DNA from: Brevibacterium antiquum CNRZ 918
GTDB lineage: Bacteria; Actinomycetota; Actinomycetes; Actinomycetales; Brevibacteriaceae
Direction: 5' to 3'
DNA: 64,000 bases
Assembly: GCF_900169145.1 (NCBI RefSeq)
Contig: NZ_FXZD01000004.1
Location: 245,492-309,491 of the forward strand
Within the stretch, counting starts at the first letter, position 1. Each line of letters begins with the position of its first letter. The translations under genes and the position numbers were made by a program. Below, piece after piece: positions 17,310-26,373 of this stretch. The notes under the pieces are model-generated. The model ran no database searches. It was not told the origin of the DNA and was given only the letters and a program-made list of their open reading frames with translations.

Positions 17310-18039
17310 CCCGATCGATCGCGACAGCGATCTCGCCGAGTCGAGACCCCGCGTGGGCGACTCGGCGAGATCATCTGCGCCGACCACAAAGCTGGCCAAA
17401 CTGCGCGAGGCCATCACCGAGATCGACCAACGTCATGCCGAGGGGGAGTCCGAGTACTTCGGCGAAACCACCTCGGCCCCGGAATCTCCGGTGGCCCCGG
17501 ATCTCGCATCAGCGAAGGACGTTCCCTCGTTCGCCGACGCGCTGTCGTTCGATGACGATGGTGATGGGCCGGAGGACTTCGATGCCTCCTATGCGAAGGC
17601 GAAGAAGACGGCCATGAACATGCTGGCCATGCGTGACCATGCCAGCGGCGAACTGCGGGACAAACTGCTCAAGCGCGACTTTCTGCCCGAAGCAGTCGAC
17701 GAACTCATTGCCAAACTGCAGAAGTCCCGGCTCCTTGATGACGAGGAATTCGCTCACCGCTACGTGCGCGCTCACAGGGAGCGAAGAAAACTGTCTCGAA
17801 CCGCTCTCAAACGAGAACTGAGCAAGAAGGGGTTGGCCGCCGAGATCGTCTCCGGCGCCGTCGAAGACGTGGACGGGGAAGATGACCTCGCCCGTCAAGT
17901 TGCCGAGAAGAAGGCCGCATCGACGCGCGGACTCGACTACGAAGTCCGCGAACGTCGAATCCTGGGGATGCTCGCCCGACGCGGATTCGCATCCTCGGTC
18001 TGTCTCAAGGTGACACGCGAAGTCCTCGACGAGGACTGA
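17290..18039 (+). CDS. recX: Regulatory protein RecX
   Basis: Binds and restrains RecA filaments. The protein has 249 aa; the conserved RecX part is the C-terminal 150 residues: [58 protein letters not shown], and [15 protein letters not shown]. The first 100 residues are a low-complexity acidic extension not needed for the core fold. The ATG at 17290 overlaps recA by 20 nt, the usual recA-recX coupling. A later in-frame start within the extension cannot be excluded. Confidence 0.92.
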   Translation: MTSKSPDPIDRDSDLAESRPRVGDSARSSAPTTKLAKLREAITEIDQRHAEGESEYFGETTSAPESPVAPDLASAKDVPSFADALSFDDDGDGPEDFDASYAKAKKTAMNMLAMRDHASGELRDKLLKRDFLPEAVDELIAKLQKSRLLDDEEFAHRYVRAHRERRKLSRTALKRELSKKGLAAEIVSGAVEDVDGEDDLARQVAEKKAASTRGLDYEVRERRILGMLARRGFASSVCLKVTREVLDED

Positions 18040-18063
18040 GCATCGCCGATGACAGACAACGGC

Positions 18064-18069
18064 TACAAT
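18064..18069 (+). promoter_or_regulatory. -10 element of miaB
   Basis: TACAAT ends 9 nt before the ATG at 18079, giving a leader of at most a few nucleotides. It supports 18079 rather than the ATG at 18049 as the start. Confidence 0.4.
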
Positions 18070-18078
18070 AGTTCCGCC

Positions 18079-19575
18079 ATGACTGAACTGATTGATGCAC
18101 CTGCCACCACCGAGAAATCACCGCGCAGCTACGAGGTGAAGACCTACGGCTGTCAGATGAATGTCCACGACTCCGAACGGCTCTCCGGACTTCTCGACGA
18201 TGCGGGCTATGTTCCTGCAAACACCGATGACCAAGCCGACGTCATCGTCTTCAACACCTGCGCGGTGCGGGAAAATGCGGACAATCGACTCTACGGAAAC
18301 CTGGGTCAGCTGGCCCACGTCAAGGAACGCAACCCCGGTTTCCAGATCGCAGTCGGCGGCTGCATGGCACAGAAGGATCGGGACACGATCGTCAAGAAGG
18401 CCCCATGGGTCGACGTTGTCTTCGGCACCCACAACATGGGTTCACTGCCAGCGCTGCTCGAACGAGCCCGACACAACCAGGAAGCCCAAGTCGAGATCCT
18501 TGAGAGTCTCGACGTCTTCCCGTCGACCCTGCCCAGCCGACGCGAGTCGCAGCATTCCGGGTGGGTGTCGATCTCGGTCGGATGCAACAACTCCTGCACG
18601 TTCTGCATCGTTCCGAGCCTGCGCGGCAAGGAGAAAGACCGCAGGCCCGGCGACATCTTGGCAGAAGTCGAGGCACTCGTCGCCGATGGAGTCGTCGAAG
18701 TCACGCTTCTGGGCCAGAACGTGAACTCCTACGGCGCAGAATTCCGAGACAAGGGCGCATTCGCGAAACTGCTGCGGGCCGTAGGCAAGGTGGAGGGCAT
18801 CGAGCGTGTCCGTTTCACCAGTCCGCATCCTGCTGCATTCTCCGACGACGTGATCGATGCTATGGCAGAGACACCGACCGTGATGCCGCAGCTTCACATG
18901 CCGCTGCAGTCCGGGTCCGACTCGATCCTCAAATCGATGCGCCGCTCCTACCGCACCAGCAGATTCATGCGCATCCTCGACTCCGTGCGCGAGAAGATCC
19001 CGCACGCAGCGATCACCACCGACATCATCGTCGGTTTCCCCGGGGAGACCGAAGAGGACTTCCTGGGAACCATGGACATCGTCCGACGCGCGCGTTTTTC
19101 GCAGGCCTTCACCTTCCAATACTCCATACGACCCGGCACCCCCGCCGCCACGATGGACGATCAGGTACCCAAGCACGTCGTGCAGGAACGCTTCGAGCGG
19201 TTGACTGCCCTCCAGGATGAAATCTCCTGGGAGGAGAACACAGCACAGATCGGGCGCGAGGTCGAAGTGCTCGTCACTACCAGACCGCACGATGACTCGC
19301 CACGACTCAGCGGCCGTGCCGCGGACAACAGACTCGTCCACGTCGGCATCCCCGAAGGAGCGGACATGCCGCGTCCGGGTGACTTCGTCACTGCGACCGT
19401 GACCGAGGCCAAGCCCTACTTCCTCCTGGCCGATTCGGGCTACGCAGTTCGTCCCTCATCAGCAGGCGACGCCTATGATCGTGCTCAGGCCGAGAGCTGC
19501 GGGGCACCAACACAGGGTCAGTCGAGCACCGCTTCCACGAATCTGGGCATGCCGACCATTCGCGCCCGCAGCTGA
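18079..19575 (+). CDS. miaB: tRNA-2-methylthio-N6-dimethylallyladenosine synthase MiaB
   Basis: Radical-SAM methylthiotransferase that adds the 2-methylthio group to i6A37 of tRNAs. The N-terminal UPF0004 domain has the three cysteines of its own cluster in [25 protein letters not shown] and AVGGCMAQ. The radical-SAM motif is [16 protein letters not shown] near residue 169. The C-terminal TRAM domain covers REVEVLVTT to [11 protein letters not shown]. An ATG at 18049 would add 10 residues; I prefer 18079 because of the -10 hexamer between them. The length is 498 aa with a short variable tail after TRAM. It works after MiaA, encoded 0.7 kb downstream. Confidence 0.96.
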   Translation: MTELIDAPATTEKSPRSYEVKTYGCQMNVHDSERLSGLLDDAGYVPANTDDQADVIVFNTCAVRENADNRLYGNLGQLAHVKERNPGFQIAVGGCMAQKDRDTIVKKAPWVDVVFGTHNMGSLPALLERARHNQEAQVEILESLDVFPSTLPSRRESQHSGWVSISVGCNNSCTFCIVPSLRGKEKDRRPGDILAEVEALVADGVVEVTLLGQNVNSYGAEFRDKGAFAKLLRAVGKVEGIERVRFTSPHPAAFSDDVIDAMAETPTVMPQLHMPLQSGSDSILKSMRRSYRTSRFMRILDSVREKIPHAAITTDIIVGFPGETEEDFLGTMDIVRRARFSQAFTFQYSIRPGTPAATMDDQVPKHVVQERFERLTALQDEISWEENTAQIGREVEVLVTTRPHDDSPRLSGRAADNRLVHVGIPEGADMPRPGDFVTATVTEAKPYFLLADSGYAVRPSSAGDAYDRAQAESCGAPTQGQSSTASTNLGMPTIRARS

Positions 19576-19576
19576 G

Positions 19577-20230
19577 ATGCCCTCATTTGCGATCATCCCG
19601 GCAGCACCGATCCTGGTAGCCGACGTGAATCTGGCCGAGAGTGCGAGGATTTCGGAGTTGAGAGCGTCGATCGAATCCCAACTGGCAGCACGCGCGAACT
19701 GGGCCCTACCGGTGCGTGAGCTGCCTCCTTTGGCCGGCCTCGGCGGCTTGGGGATCGATCGCGGCATCGATACCCGAACAGGTGAACTGCTTGAGGGCCA
19801 GGAATGGGTTGAGGCGGTGGCCGCGCTTGACGTGCTCGACCGTGCAGCCTGCGAATCTGCCCATCCGGCCACCGGCGTGGCGCTCCTGCATGCGCATGCC
19901 ACCGGAGTCCAGGTCGGACCGCTGGGCAGCAGTGAGCATCTGCTCATCCCCGTCGACCTGTCTGTCGCTGCCTCCGAAGACGCACCATTGGCCCCCGTGC
20001 CAGGTGCTGCAGAGGTTGATGAGCAGCTCGTCCAGGCAATCACCGCCGGCGATGCCCCTGCAGTGGCCGCGACGATCGCCGTCAGCGATGATGCTCACGC
20101 CGATCTTGAACTCCTCGACGCCGCGGTCACATGCATGATGGCCCAGGGGATCAGCGAGTACTCGTTCACCACCACCTTCGATGAGGCGGTTCACGACGTG
20201 CGTTCGCTGTGTGGGGCTGGGACGTACTGA
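19577..20230 (+). CDS. Uncharacterised protein between miaB and miaA (degenerate class III extradiol dioxygenase-like?)
   Basis: A 217-aa soluble Ala-rich protein. The place between miaB and miaA matches a conserved actinobacterial gene often labelled class III extradiol dioxygenase subunit B-like. The N-terminus MPSFAIIPAAPILVADVNLAES resembles the PHPPLLVPEV-type start of that group, but the metal-binding His expected there is Ala here. If the relation is right, it is probably not an active dioxygenase. Later motifs are weak (GVALLHAHATGVQVGPLG, SEYSFTTTFDEAVHDV). The ATG at 19577 follows the miaB stop directly and is the first sensible start. Function unknown. Confidence 0.6.
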   Translation: MPSFAIIPAAPILVADVNLAESARISELRASIESQLAARANWALPVRELPPLAGLGGLGIDRGIDTRTGELLEGQEWVEAVAALDVLDRAACESAHPATGVALLHAHATGVQVGPLGSSEHLLIPVDLSVAASEDAPLAPVPGAAEVDEQLVQAITAGDAPAVAATIAVSDDAHADLELLDAAVTCMMAQGISEYSFTTTFDEAVHDVRSLCGAGTY

Positions 20231-20242
20231 GATGAGTGTGCT

Positions 20243-21175
20243 GTGAGCGCAGACGCACCTGTAGTCACCATTGCCGGGGCCACAGCCACCGGCAAATCGG
20301 ATCTTGCCCTGAACCTTGCCGAACACCTCGGCGGGGAGATCATCAACACCGATTCCATGCAGTTTTACCGGGGCATGGATATCGGCACCGCGAAACTGCC
20401 GGTCAGCCAGCGGCGTGGGGTCCAGCATCACCTCATCGACATACTCGATGTTCGGGAGGGCGCGAACGTACAGACCTTCCAACAGCAGGCACGTGAGGCC
20501 ATCGTCGATATTCGTAGCAGAGGGAAGCGACCCATCCTCGTCGGTGGATCAGGGCTTTATGTGCGAGCCGCGACCGATCGGATGGAATTCCCCGGCACCG
20601 ACCCCCACGTGCGGGCACGGCTCGAGTCCGAAGTCGATGCAGACCGCTGGGGCCGACACCGGCACCTGCAGGAACTTGACCCGGCTGCAGCTGCGAAGAT
20701 CACGCCCAATGACTCACGGCGCATCGTGCGTGCTCTTGAAGTCATCGAACTGACAGGCCGACCCTTCAGCGCTCAGCTGCCTGACTATCAGGCGATCGAA
20801 CCGACCATCCACCTCGGACTGGCAGTCGAACGAGAGGCTCTGCACAAACGGATCGCGGCTCGCGTGGGTCTCATGTGGGAGCAGGGATGGGTTGATGAGG
20901 TCCGTTGCCTGCTCGAGCGTGGCCTTGCCGAGGGTCGAACCGCATCTCGAGCGATCGGATATGCGCAGATCCAACAGTATCTGGCCGACGAACTCGACCG
21001 AGAAGCCGCTCAGGAGCAGACGACCATCAGGACTCGCCAGTTCGCGCGCAGACAGGACACATGGTTCCGCCGGGACCCGCGAATCGTCTGGATCGACTCA
21101 ACCGCCGGAGACCATGAGGCCAACACGGCCCGCGCGCTCGAGGCCATCACGGACGGCAGGCTCCTCGAGAGCTGA
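20243..21175 (+). CDS. miaA: tRNA dimethylallyltransferase MiaA
   Basis: Transfers a dimethylallyl group to A37 of tRNAs that read UNN codons, 310 aa. The P-loop GATATGKSDLAL is at residues 12-23; INTDSMQFYRGMDIGTAK, HHLIDILDVREG, LVGGSGLYVRA and SRAIGYAQIQQYL are all typical, as is RQFARRQDTWFRRD near the end. The GTG start is 12 nt after the preceding stop, so it is probably in an operon with miaB. Its product is the substrate of MiaB. Confidence 0.96.
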   Translation: MSADAPVVTIAGATATGKSDLALNLAEHLGGEIINTDSMQFYRGMDIGTAKLPVSQRRGVQHHLIDILDVREGANVQTFQQQAREAIVDIRSRGKRPILVGGSGLYVRAATDRMEFPGTDPHVRARLESEVDADRWGRHRHLQELDPAAAAKITPNDSRRIVRALEVIELTGRPFSAQLPDYQAIEPTIHLGLAVEREALHKRIAARVGLMWEQGWVDEVRCLLERGLAEGRTASRAIGYAQIQQYLADELDREAAQEQTTIRTRQFARRQDTWFRRDPRIVWIDSTAGDHEANTARALEAITDGRLLES

Positions 21176-21251
21176 CACCCATTGCGGGCAAGCTGAAGCC
21201 CACACTGCGAGAACTGAATGCCGACTGTGCCGCTAGGGGATCCCACGCGGA

Positions 21252-21257
21252 TAGGAT
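21252..21257 (+). promoter_or_regulatory. -10 element of dapF, leaderless type
   Basis: TAGGAT ends 6 nt before the ATG at 21264; there is no ribosome site between. Confidence 0.45.
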
Positions 21258-21263
21258 GAGTTC

Positions 21264-22259
21264 ATGAGCTCCTCCCATGCACCATTCGCCGATATCGCAG
21301 GCACCGCCTTCACCAAGGGTCACGGCACACAGAACGACTTCGTCCTCTTGGCCGACGACGACAGCGCCTTGGAGATGCATCCCGAAACGATCGCACTCTT
21401 GGCCGATCGCAGGTCCGGTCTGGGAGCCGACGGTGTCATCCGCATCGTACGCTCGGCCAGCAGCGGGATTCCCGGGGCGCTCGACCAGGCCGAGGCCGGT
21501 GCCGAATGGTTCATGGACTACTACAACCACGACGGCAGTCTTTCTGAGATGTGCGGCAACGGAGTTCGGGTCTTCGCCCATGTGCTTGCGACGACCGGTC
21601 GCGTCGCCGCTGATGCGCGAGAGATCCTCATCGGCACACGTGACGGAATCAAGACCGTGCGCACTGTCCTCAAACCGGCACTGGGCATGCAGACCGGTGA
21701 CGCGACAGCGGCCGCGTCGGCAGGACCGACGCCTCCCGGCTCCGCAGCTGATGCCTGGTACACGATCGACATGGGCGAATGGTCTCTCGATGACAGCGAC
21801 GACGTTCTCGTTTCGACATCTGGCATCGAGGTGCCCCGCCCGGGCGTGCGCGTCGAGACTGGAAACCCTCACACCGTGGTCGCACTCGCAGAATCGGCTG
21901 AACTTGAGAGCGCCGAACTGCGGGACGCACCAGTCCTCGACCCCGTACCGCCACAGGGCTCGAATGTCGAATACATCGTCATGGAACCGATGCGCAGCGA
22001 TGTGGCCGGGGGAGAGGGCGCACTGCGCATGCGCGTGTTCGAACGCGGCGTCGGCGAGACCCGCTCATGCGGGACAGGAGCCTGCGCCGCAGCCATTGCC
22101 GCCCACCATTGGGCCGGCCCAGCCTCGCCCCTGCAATGGCGCGTGGACGTTCCCGGCGGTCAGCTGCGCATCGGCATCACCCCGAACGAGGACGGAACAC
22201 GAGGACGTGTCGCGCTGTCGGGACCCGCCGTGCTGGTGGCCAGCGGAACGATCAGCTGA
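21264..22259 (+). CDS. dapF: Diaminopimelate epimerase
   Basis: Converts LL- to meso-diaminopimelate for peptidoglycan and lysine, 331 aa. Both catalytic cysteines are present: SEMCGNGVRVFAH near residue 93 and TRSCGTGACAAAIAAHHW near 270. Other signatures are FTKGHGTQNDFVLL, RRSGLGADGVIRI and TGNPHTVVAL. An insertion around residues 146-165 (Ala/Pro/Gly-rich) makes it longer than enterobacterial DapF, as is common in actinobacteria. It has its own leaderless-type promoter. Confidence 0.96.
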   Translation: MSSSHAPFADIAGTAFTKGHGTQNDFVLLADDDSALEMHPETIALLADRRSGLGADGVIRIVRSASSGIPGALDQAEAGAEWFMDYYNHDGSLSEMCGNGVRVFAHVLATTGRVAADAREILIGTRDGIKTVRTVLKPALGMQTGDATAAASAGPTPPGSAADAWYTIDMGEWSLDDSDDVLVSTSGIEVPRPGVRVETGNPHTVVALAESAELESAELRDAPVLDPVPPQGSNVEYIVMEPMRSDVAGGEGALRMRVFERGVGETRSCGTGACAAAIAAHHWAGPASPLQWRVDVPGGQLRIGITPNEDGTRGRVALSGPAVLVASGTIS

Positions 22260-22753
22260 GTAGCGGCGCCTGAGCCGTAAGTCGCCCGGTGTCTGAGCGT
22301 CACAGGTGCTCCAACGTGTCTCACAGCTGACGTGTCTCACAGCTGACGATAGGTGCGCCGATTCGCCGGTGAGGCTGCAGGACATGGGAATAAGAATCCC
22401 GCACCTGTGGGAGTGGTGCCGACCTTGTATCGTCTGCTTTGGCGGTTTTCAGCCGGTTTGGGCGCTATTGAGCTCTGTACCAGTCCTCCGTGCTGTCGTG
22501 GCTGACCTCTTGTCCCACTGTTTGGGTGGACTAATTTGACAAAACACTAGGGGCGCAGTAGGGGTCTGCTATGGTAAGAGCCAGGGGATGGGGCGATCCG
22601 GTTCTTGTGCCGGAGACCCTGACCCACCTCGTCTCGCACCTTTGAGGGTGTCGCCATCAGGTTGCATGCTGGTGGCAGATACTTCGCAGAGCAGGTCGGG
22701 ATGGGTTCAGTCTTCGATGGTGCCCTTGGTGCACCGGAGGTGGTGAACGAGGC
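22260..22753 (+). other. Long leader/spacer between dapF and usp
   Basis: A 494-bp stretch with no supported gene. It holds a 16-bp tandem repeat (22314-22345) and several short stems, such as CCGG-N8-CCGG near 22600. A TTGACA at 22536-22541 is followed only after 28 bp by TATGGT, too far for a standard promoter. A long untranslated leader for the stress-protein gene is possible; I recognise no riboswitch class. Confidence 0.4.
22314..22345 (+). repeat. 16-bp perfect tandem repeat
   Basis: ACGTGTCTCACAGCTG occurs twice back to back (22314-22329, 22330-22345), then the first three bases again. Non-coding; meaning unknown. Confidence 0.85.
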
Positions 22754-23191
22754 ATGGCAACACAAACAGTCGTGGTCGGTGTCGATGGATCTGAGAACTC
22801 AAAGGAAGCCCTGCGGTGGGCTGTCGAATTCGCACACAAGTATGACTCCGTGGTGGAAGCGACCGCCGTCTGGCAGATTCCAGTGGCATATTCAAGCATG
22901 ATCGCCTATCTTGAACCGGAACAGAAAGTCGCGAAACGGACCAGCGAGATGTTGGCCGAAACGGTGCGTGACGCCGTAGGTGAGGATTCCGGAGTGATCG
23001 AGAAGGTGCTTCGCGGCATTCCGGCAGAGACGCTGGTCGATCTTTCGAAGTCCGCGCAGCTGCTGGTGCTGGGCACCCGCGGTCACGGTGCCTTCGCCGG
23101 AATGCTCTTGGGCTCGGTCAGTCAGCACTGTGTGGCCCATTCCAAATGTCCCTTCGTCGTCATCCCAGACCACAAGGACAAGAAGAAGTAG
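22754..23191 (+). CDS. Universal stress protein (UspA family)
   Basis: A single-domain UspA protein, 145 aa, cytosolic. It begins TVVVGVDGSENSKEALRWAV and has the nucleotide-binding end LLVLGTRGHGAFAGMLLGSV followed by SQHCVAHSKCPFVVIP, the G-2x-G-9x-G-S/T pattern of ATP-binding members. A GGAGGTG ribosome site is present. It stands alone, with a long spacer before and a gene-poor stretch after. Likely induced in stress or stationary phase by family; no regulator site was identified. Confidence 0.93.
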   Translation: MATQTVVVGVDGSENSKEALRWAVEFAHKYDSVVEATAVWQIPVAYSSMIAYLEPEQKVAKRTSEMLAETVRDAVGEDSGVIEKVLRGIPAETLVDLSKSAQLLVLGTRGHGAFAGMLLGSVSQHCVAHSKCPFVVIPDHKDKKK

Positions 23192-23403
23192 GCGTGCTCT
23201 GTCCCGCAACGGCAGCGGGTCAGGAAGGATAGGTTCGGAACCGGACGGATGCAGGGTCTGATGTCATCGAAACTGGATCCACGTCGTCAGTGGAGTGTGT
23301 CATAACGTACCCGTCGCTAAACGCATGGGTTTTAAAGCACTTCAATTGCGAGACAGCATGACGGGTCATTGAGCCGGAGTTCCGCGACCGCGAGTGAATC
23401 GTT

Positions 23404-23998
23404 GTGAGCTTCGATCGGTGTGAACCTAAAAGTCGGACCGAAGGGGAGGAACGACTTAAGGAAGTCTCGTCTCACGCGACCTTCACCAGCCAGGAGATTG
23501 CCGGGCTGCCGGAACCTGTACAACGGCATCTCCGATGTGCAATATGTGTTGGTGTCCGCTGACGAGGACCATAAAACTGAAGATGCGCGGCAGCATCAAG
23601 CTGGGTCGATGGTTGCCGTTTCAAGCCACGCAGATACTCAACCCACACAGAGGTTTCGTCTGGGCAGCTCGTGTTGCCGGAGTTATTGTTGGATCCGATC
23701 AGTACCTTGACGGTATCGGTGGCATGGATTGGAAACTCTTCGGGTTGTTCACCGTCGCGTCCGCTGCTGGCCCAGATGTGTCTCGTAGCGCTGCTGGTCG
23801 TGGTGGAGTAGAGGCCGTCTGGGTTCCGACAGCACTGCTGCCTCGATTTGTAAGTGACGTGGTCCGCTACCGATGAGTCGCACATTTGGTGGGTTGAACA
23901 TACCCAGCTCAGGGCGACTCGGCTGGAACTTCGGTATCGATCGTTGGCCGGATCAAGAATTCTTCCGATACGAGATAACCGAGCTCCAGACGATTTGA
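23404..23998 (+). pseudogene. Decayed gene of the DUF6544/DUF6920-like family
   Basis: Three frames together rebuild one protein. Frame A (23404-23560) gives TSQEIAGLPEPVQRHLRCAI and then a stop. Frame B (about 23565-23876) gives RGSIKLGRWLPFQATQIL, NPHRGFVWAARVAG, LFGLFTVASAAGPDVSRSAA and EAVWVPTALLPRF. A third frame then reads VTWSATDESHI. The ending GRLGWNFGIDRWPDQEFFRY runs to the stop at 23996-23998. This order is that of intact proteins of this uncharacterised family as I remember them. At least two frameshifts are present, and a piece of roughly 60 residues seems lost before the last segment. The family name is from memory; the decay itself is seen directly. Confidence 0.65.
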
Positions 23999-24556
23999 AT
24001 GACCCGGACGACTGCCTGCAAGCCAGCTGGTGACTGGACACCCATATGGGGTCACGGACTTCCATTGGCAGACAAAGCTGACTGTGTCGGTTGGTCCGCT
24101 CGTCGAAGGTTCGCGCTCAGGCGCCTTTCACATGACACCAATTCGGTGCTTTCAAATATCTTGTATCCATGTGAGACGAGACATGTGGGAGTCGAACCAT
24201 TTTTTCTGTGCCCTTTCAACCCAGAAAGGATGCCGCAATGCCCCCATCAGACCCGACTCGGCGCCAGCATGCGCGAGTTGCGCGCCCGACGATTAGCACC
24301 TTGGAACGCTCCAACTTCGCCCGAAACAAAGATGGAAATGCTGAAAGTTGAGTTGGCTCGGGGCCCTGTGCCTGGGCGGCGAAGCGTGATCGCGGTCTGC
24401 CGGCACGAGGCAGCCAAATCTAAACAGTGTCCGGGTTGAAATTGTTGCTTCCAAACGTGGCTTTCGATGGCAGACTGGAGAAATATGATTTGAAGGGGCG
24501 TTGCATTCGCTCGCCCTAACCCCACGCGGTGCGCGTGGTGAAGGAGGCTCAGCTCT
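23999..24556 (+). other. Gene-poor spacer before the alanine symporter
   Basis: A 558-bp stretch with no supported gene. A 37-codon open frame (24238-24351) has AAAGG before its ATG but no recognisable product. A hairpin lies next to the downstream ribosome site (listed separately). It may contain remains of the same decayed locus. Confidence 0.4.
24522..24538 (+). promoter_or_regulatory. Hairpin directly before the symporter ribosome site
   Basis: CCACGCG-GTG-CGCGTGG is a perfect 7-bp stem with a 3-nt loop. It ends 2 nt before AAGGAGG (24541-24547), the ribosome site of the next gene. It could affect translation; there is no T tract, so it is not a typical terminator. Confidence 0.4.
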
Positions 24557-26110
24557 ATGGAGATGTTCCAGAACGTCTTTGACAGCGTCGACACTGTCTT
24601 CACATACGTTCTCGTCGCTGTTTTGATTCCCACCGGGTTGTACTTCACGATTCGCACGGGTGCAGTCCAGATACGGCTGCTTCCCGAAATGTTCCGCACG
24701 CTCACGCAGCCCGGGGGCCGGGATGCCGAAGGCAAGAAGAACATTTCACCGTTCCGGGCTTTCTCTATATCCGCAGCCTCGCGCGTAGGCACCGCGAATA
24801 TCGCCGGTGTGGCACTTGCCATCTCCTTGGGCGGTCCCGGCGCGATGTTCTGGATGTGGTTGACCGCCATCGTCGGCGGGGCGACGGCGTTCGCCGAGTC
24901 CGCACTCGGTCAGCTCTACAAGGTCAAGGACGGCCCCAACTTCCGAGGAGGCCCGGCCTACTACATCACGCACGGGCTGAAGATGAAATGGCTCGGGTTG
25001 ATCTTCGCTGTGATCGTTGCCATCACCTATGGCATCGTATTCAACACGGTGCAGTCCAACTCCATCGTCGATGCGGTCGGAGCGTCGTTCGACATCGATG
25101 GCTCCAACAACTTCATGTTCTCCGCGATCGGCGGACTGGTCATCGCCGTCGGCGCCTACGCGATCTTCGTCGGTGGTGCCAAGCGCATCTCAAATGTTTC
25201 CGCGTACCTCGTGCCGATCATGGCCGGACTGTACCTGATCGTGGGGATCATCGTCGTGGTGATGAACATCGGTGCTGTCCCCGGGATGATCGGCACCATC
25301 TTCTCCGACGCCTTCAGCATGCATTCGATCGCCGGCGGATCGATCGGTTCGATCATGCTGGTGGGCGTCCAGCGCGGGTTGTTCTCCAACGAGGCAGGCA
25401 TCGGCTCTGTCCCGAACGCCGCCGCGACGGCATCCGCCTCGCACCCTGCCAAACAGGGCTTCGTGCAATCCCTGGGCGTGTACTTCGACACGATCCTTGT
25501 CTGCTCGATCACTGCTTTCATCATCCTGCTCTCCAACCCCGAATACGGCAGCTCGGCCGAAGGGGTCCAGCTGACGCAGACCGCGTTGAGCGGACAACTC
25601 GGCCAGTGGGCGATCCACTTCCTCACCTTCGCGATCTTCCTCTTCGCGTTCTCATCGATTCTGGGCAATTACTACTACGGTGAGGCCAATATCGAGCATC
25701 TGACCCGCAGCAGGGTGGCACTGCGCATCTATCAGGTGATTGTGATGGTCGCCGTGTTCGTCGGCGCGATTGCCGCCCTGGACATTGTCTGGACTGCCGC
25801 AAACATCTTCATGGCGATCATGGCGCTGATCAACCTGTTCGCCTTGCTGATGCTCTCTCCGCTCGTGTTCAGTCTGTTGAAGAACTATATGAATCAGCGC
25901 CGTGCCGGACAGGAGCCCATCTTCCGCCGTGACGATCTGCCCAGTTTCAAGCACATCAATACAGAGGTCGAAGCTTGGGACGATACGGACGAGGTCACCA
26001 CGACCGCGTTCTGGGAGAGTCGCGGCAAGAATGTGCGCCAAGATCCCGTGCGGGCAGACGGCGGCACCGAGGAGGATGCCGGCGGTTCGGGCAGGCCACC
26101 ACAGCAGTAG
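24557..26110 (+). CDS. Sodium:alanine/glycine symporter (AGCS family)
   Basis: Na+-driven uptake of small neutral amino acids, 517 aa, about ten membrane helices. Signatures are FRAFSISAASRVGTANIAGV near residue 75, GGPGAMFWMWLTAIVGGATAFAES (as a family block), FRGGPAYYITHGL, GSIGSIMLVGVQRGLFSNEAG and PNAAATASASHPAKQGFVQ, all typical of AlsT/DagA carriers. A strong AAGGAGG precedes the ATG. The C-terminal 60 residues are hydrophilic. It stands alone, with a strong terminator shared with the next convergent gene. Substrate (alanine or glycine) cannot be told from sequence. Confidence 0.93.
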   Translation: MEMFQNVFDSVDTVFTYVLVAVLIPTGLYFTIRTGAVQIRLLPEMFRTLTQPGGRDAEGKKNISPFRAFSISAASRVGTANIAGVALAISLGGPGAMFWMWLTAIVGGATAFAESALGQLYKVKDGPNFRGGPAYYITHGLKMKWLGLIFAVIVAITYGIVFNTVQSNSIVDAVGASFDIDGSNNFMFSAIGGLVIAVGAYAIFVGGAKRISNVSAYLVPIMAGLYLIVGIIVVVMNIGAVPGMIGTIFSDAFSMHSIAGGSIGSIMLVGVQRGLFSNEAGIGSVPNAAATASASHPAKQGFVQSLGVYFDTILVCSITAFIILLSNPEYGSSAEGVQLTQTALSGQLGQWAIHFLTFAIFLFAFSSILGNYYYGEANIEHLTRSRVALRIYQVIVMVAVFVGAIAALDIVWTAANIFMAIMALINLFALLMLSPLVFSLLKNYMNQRRAGQEPIFRRDDLPSFKHINTEVEAWDDTDEVTTTAFWESRGKNVRQDPVRADGGTEEDAGGSGRPPQQ

Positions 26111-26320
26111 CCGGCACAGCTCGAATCAGAGGGCAGTGGAGTTGCAGACACGAAGCGAGAAGACGTGTTTGGGTCACGGGGTTGAGGTCGAACTCGCGGA
26201 GGCCGCTCCCAGGGTGGCCGACCCTCAGTCTGTGAACGCCTCGCAGAAGCTCGGGTTCAAGGAACTGGCTCAGATCGTGTGGAATTCAGAACCGAACAAT
26301 GGCTCGGCGTTGATTCTCTC

Positions 26321-26349
26321 AGTGCCTCATCGCTTGCCGATGAGGCACT
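26321..26349. terminator. Bidirectional terminator between the symporter and methyltransferase genes
   Basis: A perfect 12-bp stem AGTGCCTCATCG (26321-26332) with its complement (26338-26349) and a 5-nt loop lies between convergent genes. Confidence 0.7.
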
Positions 26350-26373
26350 GGTCCAAGCCGGTCGACGAGACCG

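Noticed and set aside
22536..22575. TTGACA and TATGGT as a promoter for the universal stress gene
   Set aside because: The spacer would be 28 bp, far from the 16-19 bp of a working promoter.
24178..24206. Minus-strand GGTTCGACTCCCAC resembling a tRNA T arm
   Set aside because: The 5-bp T stem does not pair properly, and no acceptor stem, anticodon arm or CCA context was found.
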